DNA of 64,000 nucleotides from an uncultured Desulfomicrobium sp. (GCA_937872685.1 CALMTS010000437.1:42289-106288), one strand, 5' to 3'; positions 26,337 to 36,522 are shown, counted from the first letter of the stretch. A program made the numbers and translations. The notes: generated from the sequence alone by a model not told the origin.

Positions 26337-28577
26337 CTAGCGGCGCGGGCCTCTGCGCTCTCCGCCGCGGTCACCGCCGCGACGTTCACCGCCGCGGTCG
26401 CCGCTGCGGGGACGGTCGCCGCGCGGGCGGTCGCTGCGGGGCGGGCGGGGCTGCTCCGGCTCGGGCTCTTCGCCAAGTTCCTCCAGGATGATGGCCTTGC
26501 GGCTGAGCTTGATGCGGCCGGAGGGCTCGACGTCGATGACGCGGACGCGGATGGCGTCGCCTTCCTGGCATACATCCTGGACCACGTTGACCCGGTCGCG
26601 GGCCAGCTGGGAGATGTGGCACAGGCCTTCGAGGCCGGGCAGAATCTCGATGAAGGCGCCGAAGTCCATGATCTTCTTGACGATACCGTCGTAATCCTTG
26701 CCCACTTCGGCCTTCTGGTCGTAGTAGAGGACCATTTCGCGGGCCTTGGCCAGAGCGGCGGTGTCCGGGGCGAAGATGGAGATCTTGCCGGAGTCGTCGA
26801 TGTCGATGTCGGCCTGGGTGGCTTCGCAGATGGCCTTGATGTTCTTGCCGCCGGGTCCGATGACTTCGCGAATCTTCTCGGGGGAGATGTGCACGACTTC
26901 CATCTGCGGGGCGTACTTGGACAGCTCGGGACGGGGCTGGGCGATGACGGCCTCCATCTGGTCAAGGATGTGCACGCGCGCTTCCTTGGCCTGGTGCAGG
27001 GCCTTCTTCATGACTTCGGCCGGGATGCCGGCGATCTTGATGTCCATCTGGATGGAGGTCACGCCGTCGCGGGAGCCGGCGACCTTGAAGTCCATGTCGC
27101 CCAGGTGGTCCTCGTCGCCGAGGATATCCGTCAGCACCAGGTATTCTTCACCTTCCTTGATGAGGCCCATGGCGATGCCGGCGATGGGCGTCTTGATGGG
27201 TACGCCCGCGTCCATGAGGGCCAGGGTGCCGCCGCAGACCGAAGCCATGGAGGACGAACCGTTGGACTCCATGATGTCGGAGACGACGCGGATGGTGAAG
27301 GGGAACCCGTCGGGCGCCGGCAGGACAGGGGCCAGGGCGCGCTCGGACAGGGCGCCGTGTCCAACCTCGCGGCGGGACGGGGCGCGCAGCATGCGCGCTT
27401 CGCCGACGCTGTACGGCGGGAAGTTGTAATGCATGAGAAAGCGTCTGGAGATTTCGCCGGCCAGGGTCTCGATGCGCTGCTCGTCGCGGGTGCTGCCCAG
27501 GGTGCAGGTGCACAGGGACTTGGTTTCGCCGCGGGTGAAGATGGCCGAGCCGTGGGTGCGGGGCAGGAAGCCCACTTCCATGGTCAGGGGGCGGACCGTG
27601 GTCAGGTCGCGGCCGTCGATGCGGATCTTCTCGTTCATGATGCGCTGGCGCACGAGCTTCTTCTCCAGCTTCTCCATGATCTCGCCGACGTTCTTCAGCC
27701 GTTCCGGGGTTTCGGCATAGCGGGCTGCCAGCGCTTCCATCAGGTTCTGGCGGACCTTTTTCTTGGCGTCGCGGCGGTCCATCTTGCCGGGCACGGCCAG
27801 GGCCTGGGTCAGGGGCGCGGAGGCCAGTTCCGCTACGGCTTCAATGAGTTCCGTATCTTCCTGGGGCGCGGTGACGGTGAATTTTTCCTTGCCGAGCAGG
27901 GAGCGAAGCTCATCCTGGACGTCCAGGAAGGGGCCGAGCTGGGCATGGCCCCAGGCCACCGCTTCGGTCATGACGTCCTCGGGCAGGAACTGGGCCCCGC
28001 CTTCGACCATGACCACGGCGTCACGGCTGCCGGCCAGAACCATGTTCAGCTGGCTGGTGGCCAGTTCCGAGGCCGTGGGGTTCAGGAGGAACTGTCCGTC
28101 CCGGTAGCCCACGCGGATGGCGGCGATGGGGCCGGCGAAGGGGATGTCGGAGATGTGCAGGGCCACGGACGCACCGAGCATGGCCAGCACGTCGGCGTAG
28201 CGTTCCTTGTCCGAGGAGATGACCGTGGCGATGACCTGGATCTCGTTGGTGCAGCCTTTGGGGAACAGCGGCCGGATGGGCCGGTCGATGAGCCGGGAGG
28301 TCAGGGTCTCGTGTTCGCTCGGGCGACCCACCTCGCGGCGGAAATAGTTGCCCGGGACGCGGCCGGCCGCATAGAGCATTTCCATATAGTTGCAGGTCAG
28401 CGGGAGAAAATCCACTACCCGGTCCAGGGGCTGGTGCGTGGCCGTGACCAGGACGACGGTGTCGCCCCACTGCACGGTCACGGAACCGCTGGCCTGCAGG
28501 GCCAGTTTGCCGTGCTCGATGACGATTTCGCTGTCACCCATGGGGATGGTGCGACGTGTTGTCTGAAAAGCTGCCAT
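26337..28577 (-). CDS. pnp: Polyribonucleotide nucleotidyltransferase (PNPase)
   Basis: A 746-residue phosphorolytic 3'-5' exoribonuclease. The order is two RNase PH domains, the first carrying FFRREVGRPSEHE (about residues 76-88) and the second SNGSSSMASVCGGTLALMDAG. These are followed by a KH domain (GPGGKNIKAI, about 560), an S1 domain (DFGAFIEILPGLEGL) and a short Arg/Gly/Asp-rich tail with RGG-type repeats that may bind RNA. The start at 28577 matches the family N-terminus; GAGG lies upstream. It is last in the rimP-nusA-infB operon. A long stem in its leader suggests RNase III-dependent autoregulation as in E. coli. Confidence 0.95.
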   Translation of the reverse strand: MAAFQTTRRTIPMGDSEIVIEHGKLALQASGSVTVQWGDTVVLVTATHQPLDRVVDFLPLTCNYMEMLYAAGRVPGNYFRREVGRPSEHETLTSRLIDRPIRPLFPKGCTNEIQVIATVISSDKERYADVLAMLGASVALHISDIPFAGPIAAIRVGYRDGQFLLNPTASELATSQLNMVLAGSRDAVVMVEGGAQFLPEDVMTEAVAWGHAQLGPFLDVQDELRSLLGKEKFTVTAPQEDTELIEAVAELASAPLTQALAVPGKMDRRDAKKKVRQNLMEALAARYAETPERLKNVGEIMEKLEKKLVRQRIMNEKIRIDGRDLTTVRPLTMEVGFLPRTHGSAIFTRGETKSLCTCTLGSTRDEQRIETLAGEISRRFLMHYNFPPYSVGEARMLRAPSRREVGHGALSERALAPVLPAPDGFPFTIRVVSDIMESNGSSSMASVCGGTLALMDAGVPIKTPIAGIAMGLIKEGEEYLVLTDILGDEDHLGDMDFKVAGSRDGVTSIQMDIKIAGIPAEVMKKALHQAKEARVHILDQMEAVIAQPRPELSKYAPQMEVVHISPEKIREVIGPGGKNIKAICEATQADIDIDDSGKISIFAPDTAALAKAREMVLYYDQKAEVGKDYDGIVKKIMDFGAFIEILPGLEGLCHISQLARDRVNVVQDVCQEGDAIRVRVIDVEPSGRIKLSRKAIILEELGEEPEPEQPRPPRSDRPRGDRPRSGDRGGERRGGDRGGERRGPRR

Positions 28578-28630
28578 GATATGCCTCATGTTGGTTGGGC
28601 GCTCCTGCGGGGCAGCTGCGGCGGGTTTGG

Positions 28631-28674
28631 TGTTTAGTGCATGTCGCGACATGGGTCGCAGCATGGACTAAACA
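28631..28674 (-). promoter_or_regulatory. Long stem-loop in the pnp leader, candidate RNase III site
   Basis: Two 20-nt arms (28631-28650 and 28655-28674) are complementary at 17 of 20 positions around a 4-nt loop. The stem lies 54 nt before the pnp start and is not followed by a T-run, so it is not a terminator. Confidence 0.7.
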
Positions 28675-28724
28675 CAAAACCGCAGGCGTGAAAGTGCTGC
28701 CGGGAGCGCGTTGGTGAAAAGGGC

Positions 28725-28748
28725 AGGCGGGGCCTTGCGGCCCCGCCT
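28725..28748 (-). terminator. Terminator-like hairpin between rpsO and pnp
   Basis: AGGCGGGGCC/GGCCCCGCCT, a perfect 10-bp stem with a 4-nt loop, followed on the minus strand by TGCCCTTTTC. The T-run is broken, so partial termination is likely. Confidence 0.65.
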
Positions 28749-28755
28749 TTGGTGT

Positions 28756-29025
28756 CTACTTGCGCAGACCGAGTTTCGCGATCAGATCGCGGTAGCGCTG
28801 AATATCGGTTTTCTTCAGGTAGTTCAGCAGCTGGCGGCGCTTGCCGACGAGCTTGAGCAACCCGGTCCGGGAGTGGAAATCCTTCTGATGACCCTTGAAG
28901 TGGTCGGTCAGATAGGTCACGCGGGCCGTCAGCAGGGCAACCTGCACTTCGGCGGACCCGGTGTCCGTTTCGGTTTTTCCATATTCCTTGATAATTTCAG
29001 CCTTGCGTTCAGGGGTTAAGACCAC
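28756..29025 (-). CDS. rpsO: 30S ribosomal protein S15
   Basis: An 89-residue primary 16S rRNA-binding protein. [33 protein letters not shown] and the C-terminal LGLRK match S15. The GTG at 29025 is chosen over the ATG at 29046. It gives the standard 89-residue length, aligns with the E. coli N-terminus and has GGAGG 8 nt upstream; the longer frame would translate through that ribosome site. It lies between truB and pnp, the common bacterial order. Confidence 0.95.
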   Translation of the reverse strand: MVLTPERKAEIIKEYGKTETDTGSAEVQVALLTARVTYLTDHFKGHQKDFHSRTGLLKLVGKRRQLLNYLKKTDIQRYRDLIAKLGLRK

Positions 29026-29086
29026 AGCAATATCCTCCGGTTTCATGTTTCTTCCGCCTGACCATAACCAATTGCGAACCGGAGCC

Positions 29087-30010
29087 TTACGCTTGCCAGA
29101 GCCCGCGCAGGATCGCCCAAGACAGCACCTGGCCTTTGCTCTGCGCTTCCACCAGAGCCAAAGGCTCGCGGGACGGGGAGAGCAGGAGGGCGCGGTCGCC
29201 TTCCAGGGCCGGGTACTCCGGAAAGAGGGTCACAGGCAGCCAGGCCCCGTTGCGCACCAGCTGGGCCTGCTCGTTGTTGAGGACGAGCTTGGGCCAGTGG
29301 GGCAGGGCCTGGGTCATGGGCAGGACCAGCTCGCAGAGCCGGTCTTCGCTTGCCAGGACCTCTTCCAGGTTGTGTGCCTGGGCGAGGGTGAACGGGTGGC
29401 TCGCCTCTCGCTCCAGTTCGCTGAGCACCGCTCCGCACCCAAGTCGCATCCCCAGGCTGTGGGCCAGGGAGCGGATGTAGGTTCCCGCGGAGCAGGTTAC
29501 TCGAAAGCTGACGCTGGGCAGGTCCATGGAGAGAACCTGCACGTCGAAAATTGTCACGTCCTTGACCTTGACCGGGACTTCCTTCCCGGCCCGGTGCAGG
29601 GCGTACAGGGGCTTGCCCTGGTGCTTGGCCGCCGAGACGGGCGGCACTTCCTGGCTCATGGTCCCGAGCCATCCCAGGATTTCGGCCTTCACTGACTCAG
29701 GCTCCAGATGTTCCCAGGGGGCTTCGGACAGGACCTTGCCCTCGACATCATACGTGTCCGTCGCGCGGCCCAGGATGAGGGTTCCGCGGTAGGTCTTGCG
29801 GTCCTCGCTCAGGTAGTTCGCGAGTTTGGTGCCCTGTCCGAGCAGCACCACGAGGACTCCCGTGGCCATGGGGTCCAGGGTGCCGGCGTGGCCGATCTTC
29901 TTCTGGCCGAGACGGCGCTTGATCTGGTTCAGGCAATCCGTCGAGGTCGGACCTCCCGGTTTATGCAAAACCAGCACCCCGTCAAGTTGTTTCAGCACGG
30001 GCTGGCTCAT
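29087..30010 (-). CDS. truB: tRNA pseudouridine-55 synthase
   Basis: A 307-residue enzyme converting U55 of tRNA to pseudouridine. The catalytic motif [14 protein letters not shown] carries Asp46. [17 protein letters not shown] and the [15 protein letters not shown] motif also fit TruB. The start overlaps the nrnA stop by 4 nt. Confidence 0.95.
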   Translation of the reverse strand: MSQPVLKQLDGVLVLHKPGGPTSTDCLNQIKRRLGQKKIGHAGTLDPMATGVLVVLLGQGTKLANYLSEDRKTYRGTLILGRATDTYDVEGKVLSEAPWEHLEPESVKAEILGWLGTMSQEVPPVSAAKHQGKPLYALHRAGKEVPVKVKDVTIFDVQVLSMDLPSVSFRVTCSAGTYIRSLAHSLGMRLGCGAVLSELEREASHPFTLAQAHNLEEVLASEDRLCELVLPMTQALPHWPKLVLNNEQAQLVRNGAWLPVTLFPEYPALEGDRALLLSPSREPLALVEAQSKGQVLSWAILRGLWQA

Positions 30011-30972
30011 GCGCGGTCAAGCTCCTCGATCACGGCCCGAAGCATGGTCGCCTTGGCCTGATCCATGTCCATCTCCAGGGTGCCGCCGGCGGCGTTGCGA
30101 TGCCCGCCGCCACCGAAGTGCGCGGCCACGGCCTGCACGTTGACGCTCCCCTTGGAGCGCAGGGAAAATTTGATGCCCTTCTCTTCCTCGCGCAGGCTGA
30201 CGGCCACCTGCACCCCGCGCACGTAGAGCACCGTGTTGACCAGCCCTTCGGTGTCCTCGGGGCCCGTGCCCGTACGCTGAAAGATCTCGCGGGTGAAGGC
30301 GATGAGGGTCACGCGGCCGTCGGCGTGCAGGCTGGCTTTTTGCAGCACCTCGCCGCGCATCTGCAGCTGATTCAGCGTGCCGGTCGATTGCTTCTGCTCA
30401 TGGAAGGGGCCGGGAAGCAGGCCCAGGCGGAGAATCTCGGCGGCCATTTCCAGGGTTTCGGGGCGGGTGTTGTTGAAGCAGAAATCACCGGTGTCGGAGA
30501 TGAGGGCCAGATATACGTACTCCCCGAGCAGGCCGACCATGGGCACGCCAAGCTTGCGGGACAGGATGCCGATCATCTCGCCCACCGAGGAGGAGCGCTC
30601 CTCGATCCAGTTCATGGTTCCGAACCTGGGGTTGCCCAGGTGGTGGTCGATGTTGATCACCGTCTTGGACGCAAGCCACGGGGCAATGACTTCACCCGTG
30701 CGCTCGGAACTGCCGCAGTCCAGCACGATGATCGTATCCGGCTCCTCTTCGGGCAGGGCCGTCAGAATCTCGCGCTTGGGGGCCAGCCAGGCGAAGCGGC
30801 TCGGGATGCCGGATTCGTTGAACAGCGTTACGCGCTTGCCCAGGGCCGCCAGAAGCTCGCCCATGGCCAGCATGGAGCCCAGGGCGTCGCCGTCCGGGGC
30901 CACATGGGAGAGGACCAGGAAGTTGTCGGTCTCCCGGATATGCTCAATGATCGGCTTGAGGTGGGGCGTCAT
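30007..30972 (-). CDS. nrnA: DHH phosphoesterase, NrnA-type oligoribonuclease / pAp phosphatase
   Basis: A 321-residue DHH/DHHA1 protein. Metal-binding motifs include SHVAPDGDALGS (residues 22-33), VLDCGSSE, the DHH motif NIDHHLGN (about 111-118) and the C-terminal substrate motif FGGGGHRNAAGG. Such enzymes degrade nanoRNA and 3'-phosphoadenosine 5'-phosphate. The latter would matter in a sulfate-metabolising cell, although that is inference. The ATG at 30972 overlaps the end of rbfA by 29 nt. Confidence 0.92.
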   Translation of the reverse strand: MTPHLKPIIEHIRETDNFLVLSHVAPDGDALGSMLAMGELLAALGKRVTLFNESGIPSRFAWLAPKREILTALPEEEPDTIIVLDCGSSERTGEVIAPWLASKTVINIDHHLGNPRFGTMNWIEERSSSVGEMIGILSRKLGVPMVGLLGEYVYLALISDTGDFCFNNTRPETLEMAAEILRLGLLPGPFHEQKQSTGTLNQLQMRGEVLQKASLHADGRVTLIAFTREIFQRTGTGPEDTEGLVNTVLYVRGVQVAVSLREEEKGIKFSLRSKGSVNVQAVAAHFGGGGHRNAAGGTLEMDMDQAKATMLRAVIEELDRA

Positions 30973-31288
30973 AGACCATGTCCTCGAGAAAGGTGTCCCA
31001 CTGGAAGCGCAGGTCCGGGATGCCGCGCAACTGGAGTTCCTTGCCCAGGCGCGTGCGCAGGAAACCCTTGGCGCGCGTGAGGGCTTTGGTGATCTCAGGC
31101 TCGGCCGAGCGGCCCCGGATATGAGTGTAGAGGACTTCGGCGATGCTGAAGTCCCTGTTCAGGCGCACGCCGGTGATGGTGACCAGCTGCAGTGTCGGGT
31201 CCTCGACCTCCTGAACCAGGAGCGAGGCCAGGACCTGCATGATCTGATCGCCCATCTGGACGGCACGGCGGGAATTGCTTCTCTGCAT
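30944..31288 (-). CDS. rbfA: Ribosome-binding factor A
   Basis: A 114-residue KH-fold protein aiding 16S 5'-end maturation. VQMGDQIMQVLASLLVQEVEDP and the VTITGVRLNRDFSIAEVLYT strand region fit RbfA. It follows DUF503 by 6 nt in the operon and its 3' end overlaps nrnA. Confidence 0.92.
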   Translation of the reverse strand: MQRSNSRRAVQMGDQIMQVLASLLVQEVEDPTLQLVTITGVRLNRDFSIAEVLYTHIRGRSAEPEITKALTRAKGFLRTRLGKELQLRGIPDLRFQWDTFLEDMVYDAPPQADH

Positions 31289-31294
31289 ATAAAA

Positions 31295-31582
31295 TCAGGC
31301 TCCAAATACATCCATGTCGGCATGAACGAGTTCGTCCGCGGTGGCTGCCTCGACCATGGCAAGGACCTTGGACAGCTGGCTGTGCACATACCCGGATTCG
31401 TTGGCCACCGTGACCACTCCGAGGACCAGGGTCTGATGCGAGTCCTGGGCTTCGGTCTCGGCCACGGCGACATTGAAGGTGTTGCGCAGCTTCTGTTTCA
31501 GACTGTTGGCGCTTTTTCGCTTGTCCTTCAAGGAAAAAACGCCGTGCAGTCTGAATTCAAGGCGCAGGGTGCCGATGATCAT
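31295..31582 (-). CDS. DUF503 family protein
   Basis: A 95-residue protein with the DUF503 pattern: GTLRLEFRLHGVFSLKDKR at the N-terminus and KLRNTFNVAVAETE in the middle. It is often encoded between infB and rbfA, as here. The function is unknown, though the location suggests a role in translation or ribosome biogenesis. Confidence 0.88.
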   Translation of the reverse strand: MIIGTLRLEFRLHGVFSLKDKRKSANSLKQKLRNTFNVAVAETEAQDSHQTLVLGVVTVANESGYVHSQLSKVLAMVEAATADELVHADMDVFGA

Positions 31583-31603
31583 GGCCCCTCTCCCGGCCCG
31601 GAC

Positions 31604-34405
31604 CTAGATGGTCCGGGCTTCCTCGACCAGTTCGAAGGCCTCGATGATATCGCCGACCTTGACGTCGTTGAAGTTCTCCAGGCCCGCGCCGCAGTCGTAG
31701 CCCTTGGTCACTTCCTTGGCGTCGTCCTTGAATCTCTTCAGGGACGAGAGCTTGCCGGTGTAGATGACCACGCCGTTGCGCAGGAGGCGGATATTGGCGT
31801 TGCGCTTGAGCTTGCCGTCGCTGACCATGCAGCCGGCGATGTTGCCGATCTTGGGCACGCTGAAGACCTGCTGCACATCGGCCTGTCCGAGATACACTTC
31901 CTTGATGTCGGGCGAGAGCATGCCGGACATGGCCGCCTTGATGTCATCCACCAGCTTGTAGATGATGTCGTAGAAGCGGATGTCGACCTTTTCCTGCTCG
32001 GCCACTTCCTTGATCTTGGCCGTGGGCCGGATGTTGAAGCCGATGATGATGGCGTTGGATGCCGAGGCCAGCAGAATGTCGGATTCCGTGATGGCGCCCG
32101 CTCCGCCATGGACGATGGCGATCTTGACCTCGTCCGTGGACAGCTTGCGCAGCGCCTCGGAGATGGCTTCCAGCGATCCCTGCACGTCGGCCTTGAGAAG
32201 CAGGTTCAGGTTCTGGGCCTCTTCGCCGGCCTTGGAGGCCAGGAAGCTTTCCAGAGTGACCTTGGACTCCTTGGCCAGTTCGCGGTCGCGGTGCTTGACG
32301 CGGCGATCCTCGGCGATCTTGCGGGCGACCTTCTCGTCCTTGACGATGACAAACTCGTCACCTGCCTCGGGAATGGCTTCAAATCCCTGGATTTCCGTGG
32401 GAATGGCCGGCCCGGCGGTCTTGATCTGCTTGCCCTGGTCATCGAACATGGCGCGGACCTTGCCGCTGATCATGCCGCAGACAAAGGCGTCGCCCTGGCT
32501 GATCTGGCCTTCCTGGATGAGAACCGTGCCCACGGGGCCGCGACCCTTGTCCAGTTTGGCCTCGACCACATGGCCACGGCCGGGCTTGTCCGGGTTGGCC
32601 TTGAGGTCGAGGACTTCGGCCTGCAGGAGGATGAGTTCCAGCAGTTCATCCAGGCCCTGGCGCTTCTTGGCCGAGACATGGGCGTAGATGGTGTCGCCGC
32701 CCCAGTCTTCGGGCATGAGGCCCAGGTCGGACAGTTCGCGCTTGACGCGGTCGGGGTCGGCCCCTTCCTTGTCCATCTTGTTCACGGCCACGACGATGGG
32801 CACGCCCGCCGCCTTGGAGTGGCTCACTGCCTCGCGGGTCTGATCCATGACGCCGTCATCGGCGGCCACGACCAGGACGACGATGTCCGTGACCTTGGCT
32901 CCGCGGGCACGCATGGTGGTGAACGCCTCGTGGCCGGGGGTGTCCAGGAAGACGATTTCGCCGCGCGAAGTGGCCACGTGGTAAGCGCCGATGTGCTGGG
33001 TGATGCCGCCGGCCTCGCCGGATGCCACGCTCGTGGAGCGGATGGCGTCCAGGAGGGAGGTCTTGCCGTGGTCGACGTGGCCCATAATGGTAACCACGGG
33101 AGGACGGGGCTTCAGATCCTCGGCCTTGTCGGCCTCCTTGGGCAGCAGGAATTCGTCTTCGGAAAATCCGACCTTCTCCACTTCGTACTTGAACTCCGCG
33201 GCCAGCAGCAGCGCCGTGTCGAAATCCAGGGACTGGTTGATGGTCGCCATGACGCCCATGGAGAAGAGCTTCTTGATCAGGTCCTGGGCCTTGATGCCCA
33301 TCTGATGGGCCAAGTCCGTCAGGCGGATGGTGTCCTCGACGCGGATCTTGCGCTTGGAAGCCTTCAGGGGCTGGGTCACCTGCTGCTGGGCGTGCGACCC
33401 GCCGGCCCGGCGGGCTTCGGCGCGCTGGGCCTTCTTGCCCTTGCCCATGGAGAACTCTTCCTTGCGGTACAGATCGGCGGCCTCCACCGTGCGGCGTCCT
33501 TTCTTCTTCTTGCCGCGGGAGTCGCGGGCGCCTTCGCCTTCCGGAGCCGGACGGGGAGCTGCGCCCTGGTCGGCCGGGCCCATGGGGCGGGGGCCGCCCG
33601 GACGCGGGGCGCCGGGACCCGAGGGACGCTGGGCCGGACCGGCAGGACGGCCGGCCGGACCCATGGGCCTGGCCGCCGGGCCCATGGGCCTGACGGGGGG
33701 CTGCCCTTCGGGGCGGGTATCGGGAAATTCGACGATGGTCGGCCGCGAGATGATCTTGACCTGCACCGAGGGCGGGGCGGGCTTGGCCTTCTTGGTCTTC
33801 TTGCGGGCTTTCTTGGCATCTTCTTCGGACTCGCCTTCGGCGGCCGCCTCGGCCGGTGCCTCTTCGGCGGCTGCCGGCTCTTCCGCGGATTCCGGAGCCG
33901 GGGCCTCTTCGGCGTGCACTTCAGCCGGAGCCTCAACTTCGGCCGGGATTTCGGCCTCAACCGGTTCTGGCATCTCGGCAGCCTTGGGGGCAACCGATTC
34001 GGGCGCTTCCTCGGTGATGATGCGGGCCGGCGTGATGACGACCGCACGGGGGGCCTTGCGAGCGTGGGGCTTTTCGGGTTCGGCTGCCGGTTCGGCGGCC
34101 TCTTCCGGGGCCTCTTCGTCCTCCGGGCCAGCCTGACCGGCGGCCTCGGATGCGGCGGGGGCTTCGGCAGCCGCGGTCCTGTGGCGCTTGCGTACGATGA
34201 CCCCTGAAGTGGCGCGCGTCTCGACGACTTGCGGTTCGGCGGATCTGTTCCGGTGATGGTTGCGCACCTGCTCGACTTCCTCGTCGGTCAGGCTGCTCAT
34301 ATGGCTCTTGGCCGGGATCTTGAGCTCCCGCAACAATGTCATCAAATCCTTGCTGGAGATATCAAGCTCCGTGGCAAGATCTCTCACGCGCAATCTAGTG
34401 GACAT
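31604..34405 (-). CDS. infB: Translation initiation factor IF-2
   Basis: A 933-residue GTPase that positions fMet-tRNA on the 30S subunit. The order is an IF2 N-terminal domain ([17 protein letters not shown]), a roughly 270-residue low-complexity linker rich in Ala, Glu, Pro and Gly, a second IF2_N domain ([18 protein letters not shown]), then the G domain. The G domain has G1 GHVDHGKT (about residue 440), DTPGHEAF and NKMD. Domains II-IV follow. The start at 34405 begins inside the end of ylxR, an 11-nt overlap, with GGGGGTTGGGA upstream. Confidence 0.95.
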   Translation of the reverse strand: MSTRLRVRDLATELDISSKDLMTLLRELKIPAKSHMSSLTDEEVEQVRNHHRNRSAEPQVVETRATSGVIVRKRHRTAAAEAPAASEAAGQAGPEDEEAPEEAAEPAAEPEKPHARKAPRAVVITPARIITEEAPESVAPKAAEMPEPVEAEIPAEVEAPAEVHAEEAPAPESAEEPAAAEEAPAEAAAEGESEEDAKKARKKTKKAKPAPPSVQVKIISRPTIVEFPDTRPEGQPPVRPMGPAARPMGPAGRPAGPAQRPSGPGAPRPGGPRPMGPADQGAAPRPAPEGEGARDSRGKKKKGRRTVEAADLYRKEEFSMGKGKKAQRAEARRAGGSHAQQQVTQPLKASKRKIRVEDTIRLTDLAHQMGIKAQDLIKKLFSMGVMATINQSLDFDTALLLAAEFKYEVEKVGFSEDEFLLPKEADKAEDLKPRPPVVTIMGHVDHGKTSLLDAIRSTSVASGEAGGITQHIGAYHVATSRGEIVFLDTPGHEAFTTMRARGAKVTDIVVLVVAADDGVMDQTREAVSHSKAAGVPIVVAVNKMDKEGADPDRVKRELSDLGLMPEDWGGDTIYAHVSAKKRQGLDELLELILLQAEVLDLKANPDKPGRGHVVEAKLDKGRGPVGTVLIQEGQISQGDAFVCGMISGKVRAMFDDQGKQIKTAGPAIPTEIQGFEAIPEAGDEFVIVKDEKVARKIAEDRRVKHRDRELAKESKVTLESFLASKAGEEAQNLNLLLKADVQGSLEAISEALRKLSTDEVKIAIVHGGAGAITESDILLASASNAIIIGFNIRPTAKIKEVAEQEKVDIRFYDIIYKLVDDIKAAMSGMLSPDIKEVYLGQADVQQVFSVPKIGNIAGCMVSDGKLKRNANIRLLRNGVVIYTGKLSSLKRFKDDAKEVTKGYDCGAGLENFNDVKVGDIIEAFELVEEARTI

Positions 34406-34652
34406 TCCCAACCCCCTTGCATTTCTTCTGCCAGCCCTTGAATCGCTCGAATCTGTTCCGGCACGCCGCATCGCGGCAAAGATAAAAACCCCGTCCCGGT
34501 TGTTTTCCGGTGCTGTCAGCGGTCAGAGTGAGCTCGCCGTGAACAGGGCAGACAAATCTCAGCAGTTCGTCCTTGAAAAATCGTCGTCTGCAGATGACGC
34601 ACATGCGCGTGGGCCTGTGGCCTGCCGCGCAGGTTTCATCGGCAGGCGCCAT
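34395..34652 (-). CDS. ylxR: YlxR family RNA-binding protein (DUF448)
   Basis: An 85-residue basic protein with the YlxR motif [20 protein letters not shown] (residues 15-34) and [15 protein letters not shown]. It sits between nusA and infB as in most bacteria. The ATG directly follows the nusA stop codon and its 3' end overlaps infB, so translation is tightly coupled. Extra Cys residues (18, 21, 35) may bind metal, but this is not shown. Confidence 0.92.
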   Translation of the reverse strand: MAPADETCAAGHRPTRMCVICRRRFFKDELLRFVCPVHGELTLTADSTGKQPGRGFYLCRDAACRNRFERFKGWQKKCKGVGNVH

Positions 34653-35966
34653 CTAGGCCTCGTCTCCATCGTTGACGTCGTCGCGCTCAGCCTGGTCGGC
34701 TTCCTCGGGCGATTCGTTCTCGGTCTCATCCTTGGTCTGGCTGATGAGCAGGTTCATGGCTCCGCGCAGGGCGCCGATATTTTCTTCGCTGATGCCCTGG
34801 ATGTCGAGCAGTTGCTCGTTGGTGCAGGCCGCCATGGCCTCCAGGGAATCGAAGCCGGCCTCGGTGAAGTCCGTGATGGACACCTGGGCCGCGCTGGCCA
34901 ACTGCTCCAGCAACTGACGGTTCTTGTGCAGCTTGTTGAAGCGGGTGTTGGTGAAGATGTCGATCTTCCAGCCCAGGAGCTTGGCCGCCAGCTTGACGTT
35001 CTGGCCCTTCTTGCCGATGGCCGGGGTCAGCTGGTCCTCGGGCACCACGACTTCCAGGGATTTCTCCTCGTCGTCGATGGCGATCTTGGAAATGCGCGCC
35101 GGGGACAGGGCGTTGGCCGCGTAGGTGGCGATGTCCGGGCTCCAGAGCACGATGTCGATGCGTTCGCCGCGCAGTTCCTGCACGATGCTGTGGATGCGCG
35201 AGCCGCGGATGCCGACGCAGGCGCCGACGGGATCCACGTTGGAATCCTGGGACAGGACCGTGACCTTGGCGCGCAGGCCCGGATCGCGGGCCACGCCCAT
35301 GATGTTGACGGTGCCGTCTGCCACTTCGGGCACCTCGCGGCGGAACAGGGCGACCATGTACTCGGGGTCGGAGCGGGTGATGATGATCTGCGGGCCCCGG
35401 CCTTCCTTGCGCACGTCGATGATGAGCCCCTCGACGCGGTCACCCTGGCGGAAACGCTCGCGCGGGATCTGCTTGTCCTTGGGCAGCAGGGCCTCGGTGC
35501 GTCCGAGGTTGATGATCCAGCCCGAGCGGTCGCGGCGCTGGATGATGCCGCTGACGATCTCGCCCTTGCGGTTCTTGTATTCCTCGTAAATGATTTCCTG
35601 CTCTGCGTCGCGCATGCGCTGGATGATGACCTGCTTGGCGCTCTGGGCGGCGATGCGCCCGAGGTCCTCGACCTGCAGGCGGAAGCCGATGGCGTCGTCA
35701 AGTTCGACGTTGGGGTCGTGCTTGAGCGCGTCGGCCATGAGAATTTCCGTATCGGGATCCTCGATCTCCTCGACCACAATCTTGAACTGATAGACTTCTA
35801 TCTCGCCGGTCTCCTCGTTGAAGGTGACCTCGATATCCATCTTGTCGCCATACTTCTTGGTCACGGAGGCCCGAATGGCTTCTTCCAGGGTGTCGATCAG
35901 CATCTCGCGGTCGATGCCCTTGTCCTTGCTGATCTGATCGATGGCTTTTTTGAGTTCCAAATTCAT
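34653..35966 (-). CDS. nusA: Transcription elongation/termination factor NusA
   Basis: A 437-residue RNA polymerase-binding factor. The order is the N-terminal domain (1-130), S1 (RRDRSGWIINLGRTEALLP, about 148-166), KH1 (GACVGIRGSRIHSIVQELRGE) and KH2 (TPAIGKKGQNVKLAAKLLGW). A helix-hairpin-helix-like C-terminal region then ends in an acidic tail (ESPEEADQAERDDVNDGDEA). It is cotranscribed with rimP, ylxR and infB. NusA is known to autoregulate this operon in E. coli; here a terminator hairpin lies upstream of rimP. Confidence 0.96.
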   Translation of the reverse strand: MNLELKKAIDQISKDKGIDREMLIDTLEEAIRASVTKKYGDKMDIEVTFNEETGEIEVYQFKIVVEEIEDPDTEILMADALKHDPNVELDDAIGFRLQVEDLGRIAAQSAKQVIIQRMRDAEQEIIYEEYKNRKGEIVSGIIQRRDRSGWIINLGRTEALLPKDKQIPRERFRQGDRVEGLIIDVRKEGRGPQIIITRSDPEYMVALFRREVPEVADGTVNIMGVARDPGLRAKVTVLSQDSNVDPVGACVGIRGSRIHSIVQELRGERIDIVLWSPDIATYAANALSPARISKIAIDDEEKSLEVVVPEDQLTPAIGKKGQNVKLAAKLLGWKIDIFTNTRFNKLHKNRQLLEQLASAAQVSITDFTEAGFDSLEAMAACTNEQLLDIQGISEENIGALRGAMNLLISQTKDETENESPEEADQAERDDVNDGDEA

Positions 35967-36014
35967 GAACGTCCTCCGTTCTCCGTGCGGAAAAAACCCG
36001 CCGTGTTCCGAAAT

Positions 36015-36509
36015 TTAGCGTTTTCCGGGCTTGCCCTGGTCGTGGTGTTCGTAGACGAGGTTGGCCTTGCCTACGTCCTCCCAGTTCAGTTCGAAATCGG
36101 CGCTGTCGTCGGACAGGGTGAACATGGGAGGATTTATGGCGATCAGGCTGCCCTTGAAATTTTTTCTGCCCTCCAGGGGCTTGTCCAGGCGGACGCGAAT
36201 CGTCCGGCCGATGTAGCCGGCCATCTGCTCCGGGGAGAAGAAGGGGCGCTCCAGGCCGGGCGACGAGACCTCCAGCGTGAATGCGCCGGGGATGATGTCG
36301 TCGACATCCAGGGCCAGGCTCAGGTGGCGGCTTATCTCCGCACATTCGTCGATGCCCACTCCATGGGCGGAGTCCAGGTAGACGCGCACGATCTTGTGCC
36401 GACCGCCGGCCCCGAAGAGCAGGTCGATGCCCCATATTTCCAGGTCCCGTGCCTGGCACAAGGGCGTCACCATCTCGAGAATTTTTGCGTGTATTTCGTT
36501 CTTTTCCAT
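36015..36509 (-). CDS. rimP: Ribosome maturation factor RimP
   Basis: A 164-residue 30S assembly factor with the conserved VRVYLDSAHGVGIDECAEIS region, LEVSSPGLERPF and a C-terminal SH3-like domain. It precedes nusA as in most bacteria. The start lies only 13 nt beyond the T-run of a terminator hairpin, so its expression probably depends on read-through from upstream or on an unrecognised promoter inside that hairpin region. Confidence 0.93.
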   Translation of the reverse strand: MEKNEIHAKILEMVTPLCQARDLEIWGIDLLFGAGGRHKIVRVYLDSAHGVGIDECAEISRHLSLALDVDDIIPGAFTLEVSSPGLERPFFSPEQMAGYIGRTIRVRLDKPLEGRKNFKGSLIAINPPMFTLSDDSADFELNWEDVGKANLVYEHHDQGKPGKR

Positions 36510-36522
36510 TGCTGCCTGCCTG

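Noticed and set aside
26340-26460. RGG-type repeats at the end of pnp as a possible DNA repeat array
   Set aside because: Short, imperfect and in frame; this is a basic C-terminal tail of the protein.
26232-28637. Long open frame on the plus strand opposite pnp (about 800 codons)
   Set aside because: It mirrors pnp codon by codon in GC-rich sequence, has no ribosome site or recognisable domain, and pnp is unambiguous.
29026-29046. ATG start for rpsO giving a 96-residue S15
   Set aside because: The GTG at 29025 gives the standard 89 residues and leaves the GGAGG ribosome site outside the coding region.
34000-34200. Repetitive Ala/Glu/Pro codons in infB considered as a CRISPR-like or tandem repeat
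   Set aside because: The repeats are irregular and coding; IF-2 proteins normally have such a linker. No CRISPR array was seen anywhere in the window.
30377-34207. Open frame of more than 1,200 codons on the plus strand opposite infB, rbfA and nrnA
   Set aside because: It spans several certain genes on the other strand and its composition is that of a reverse-strand shadow of high-GC codons.
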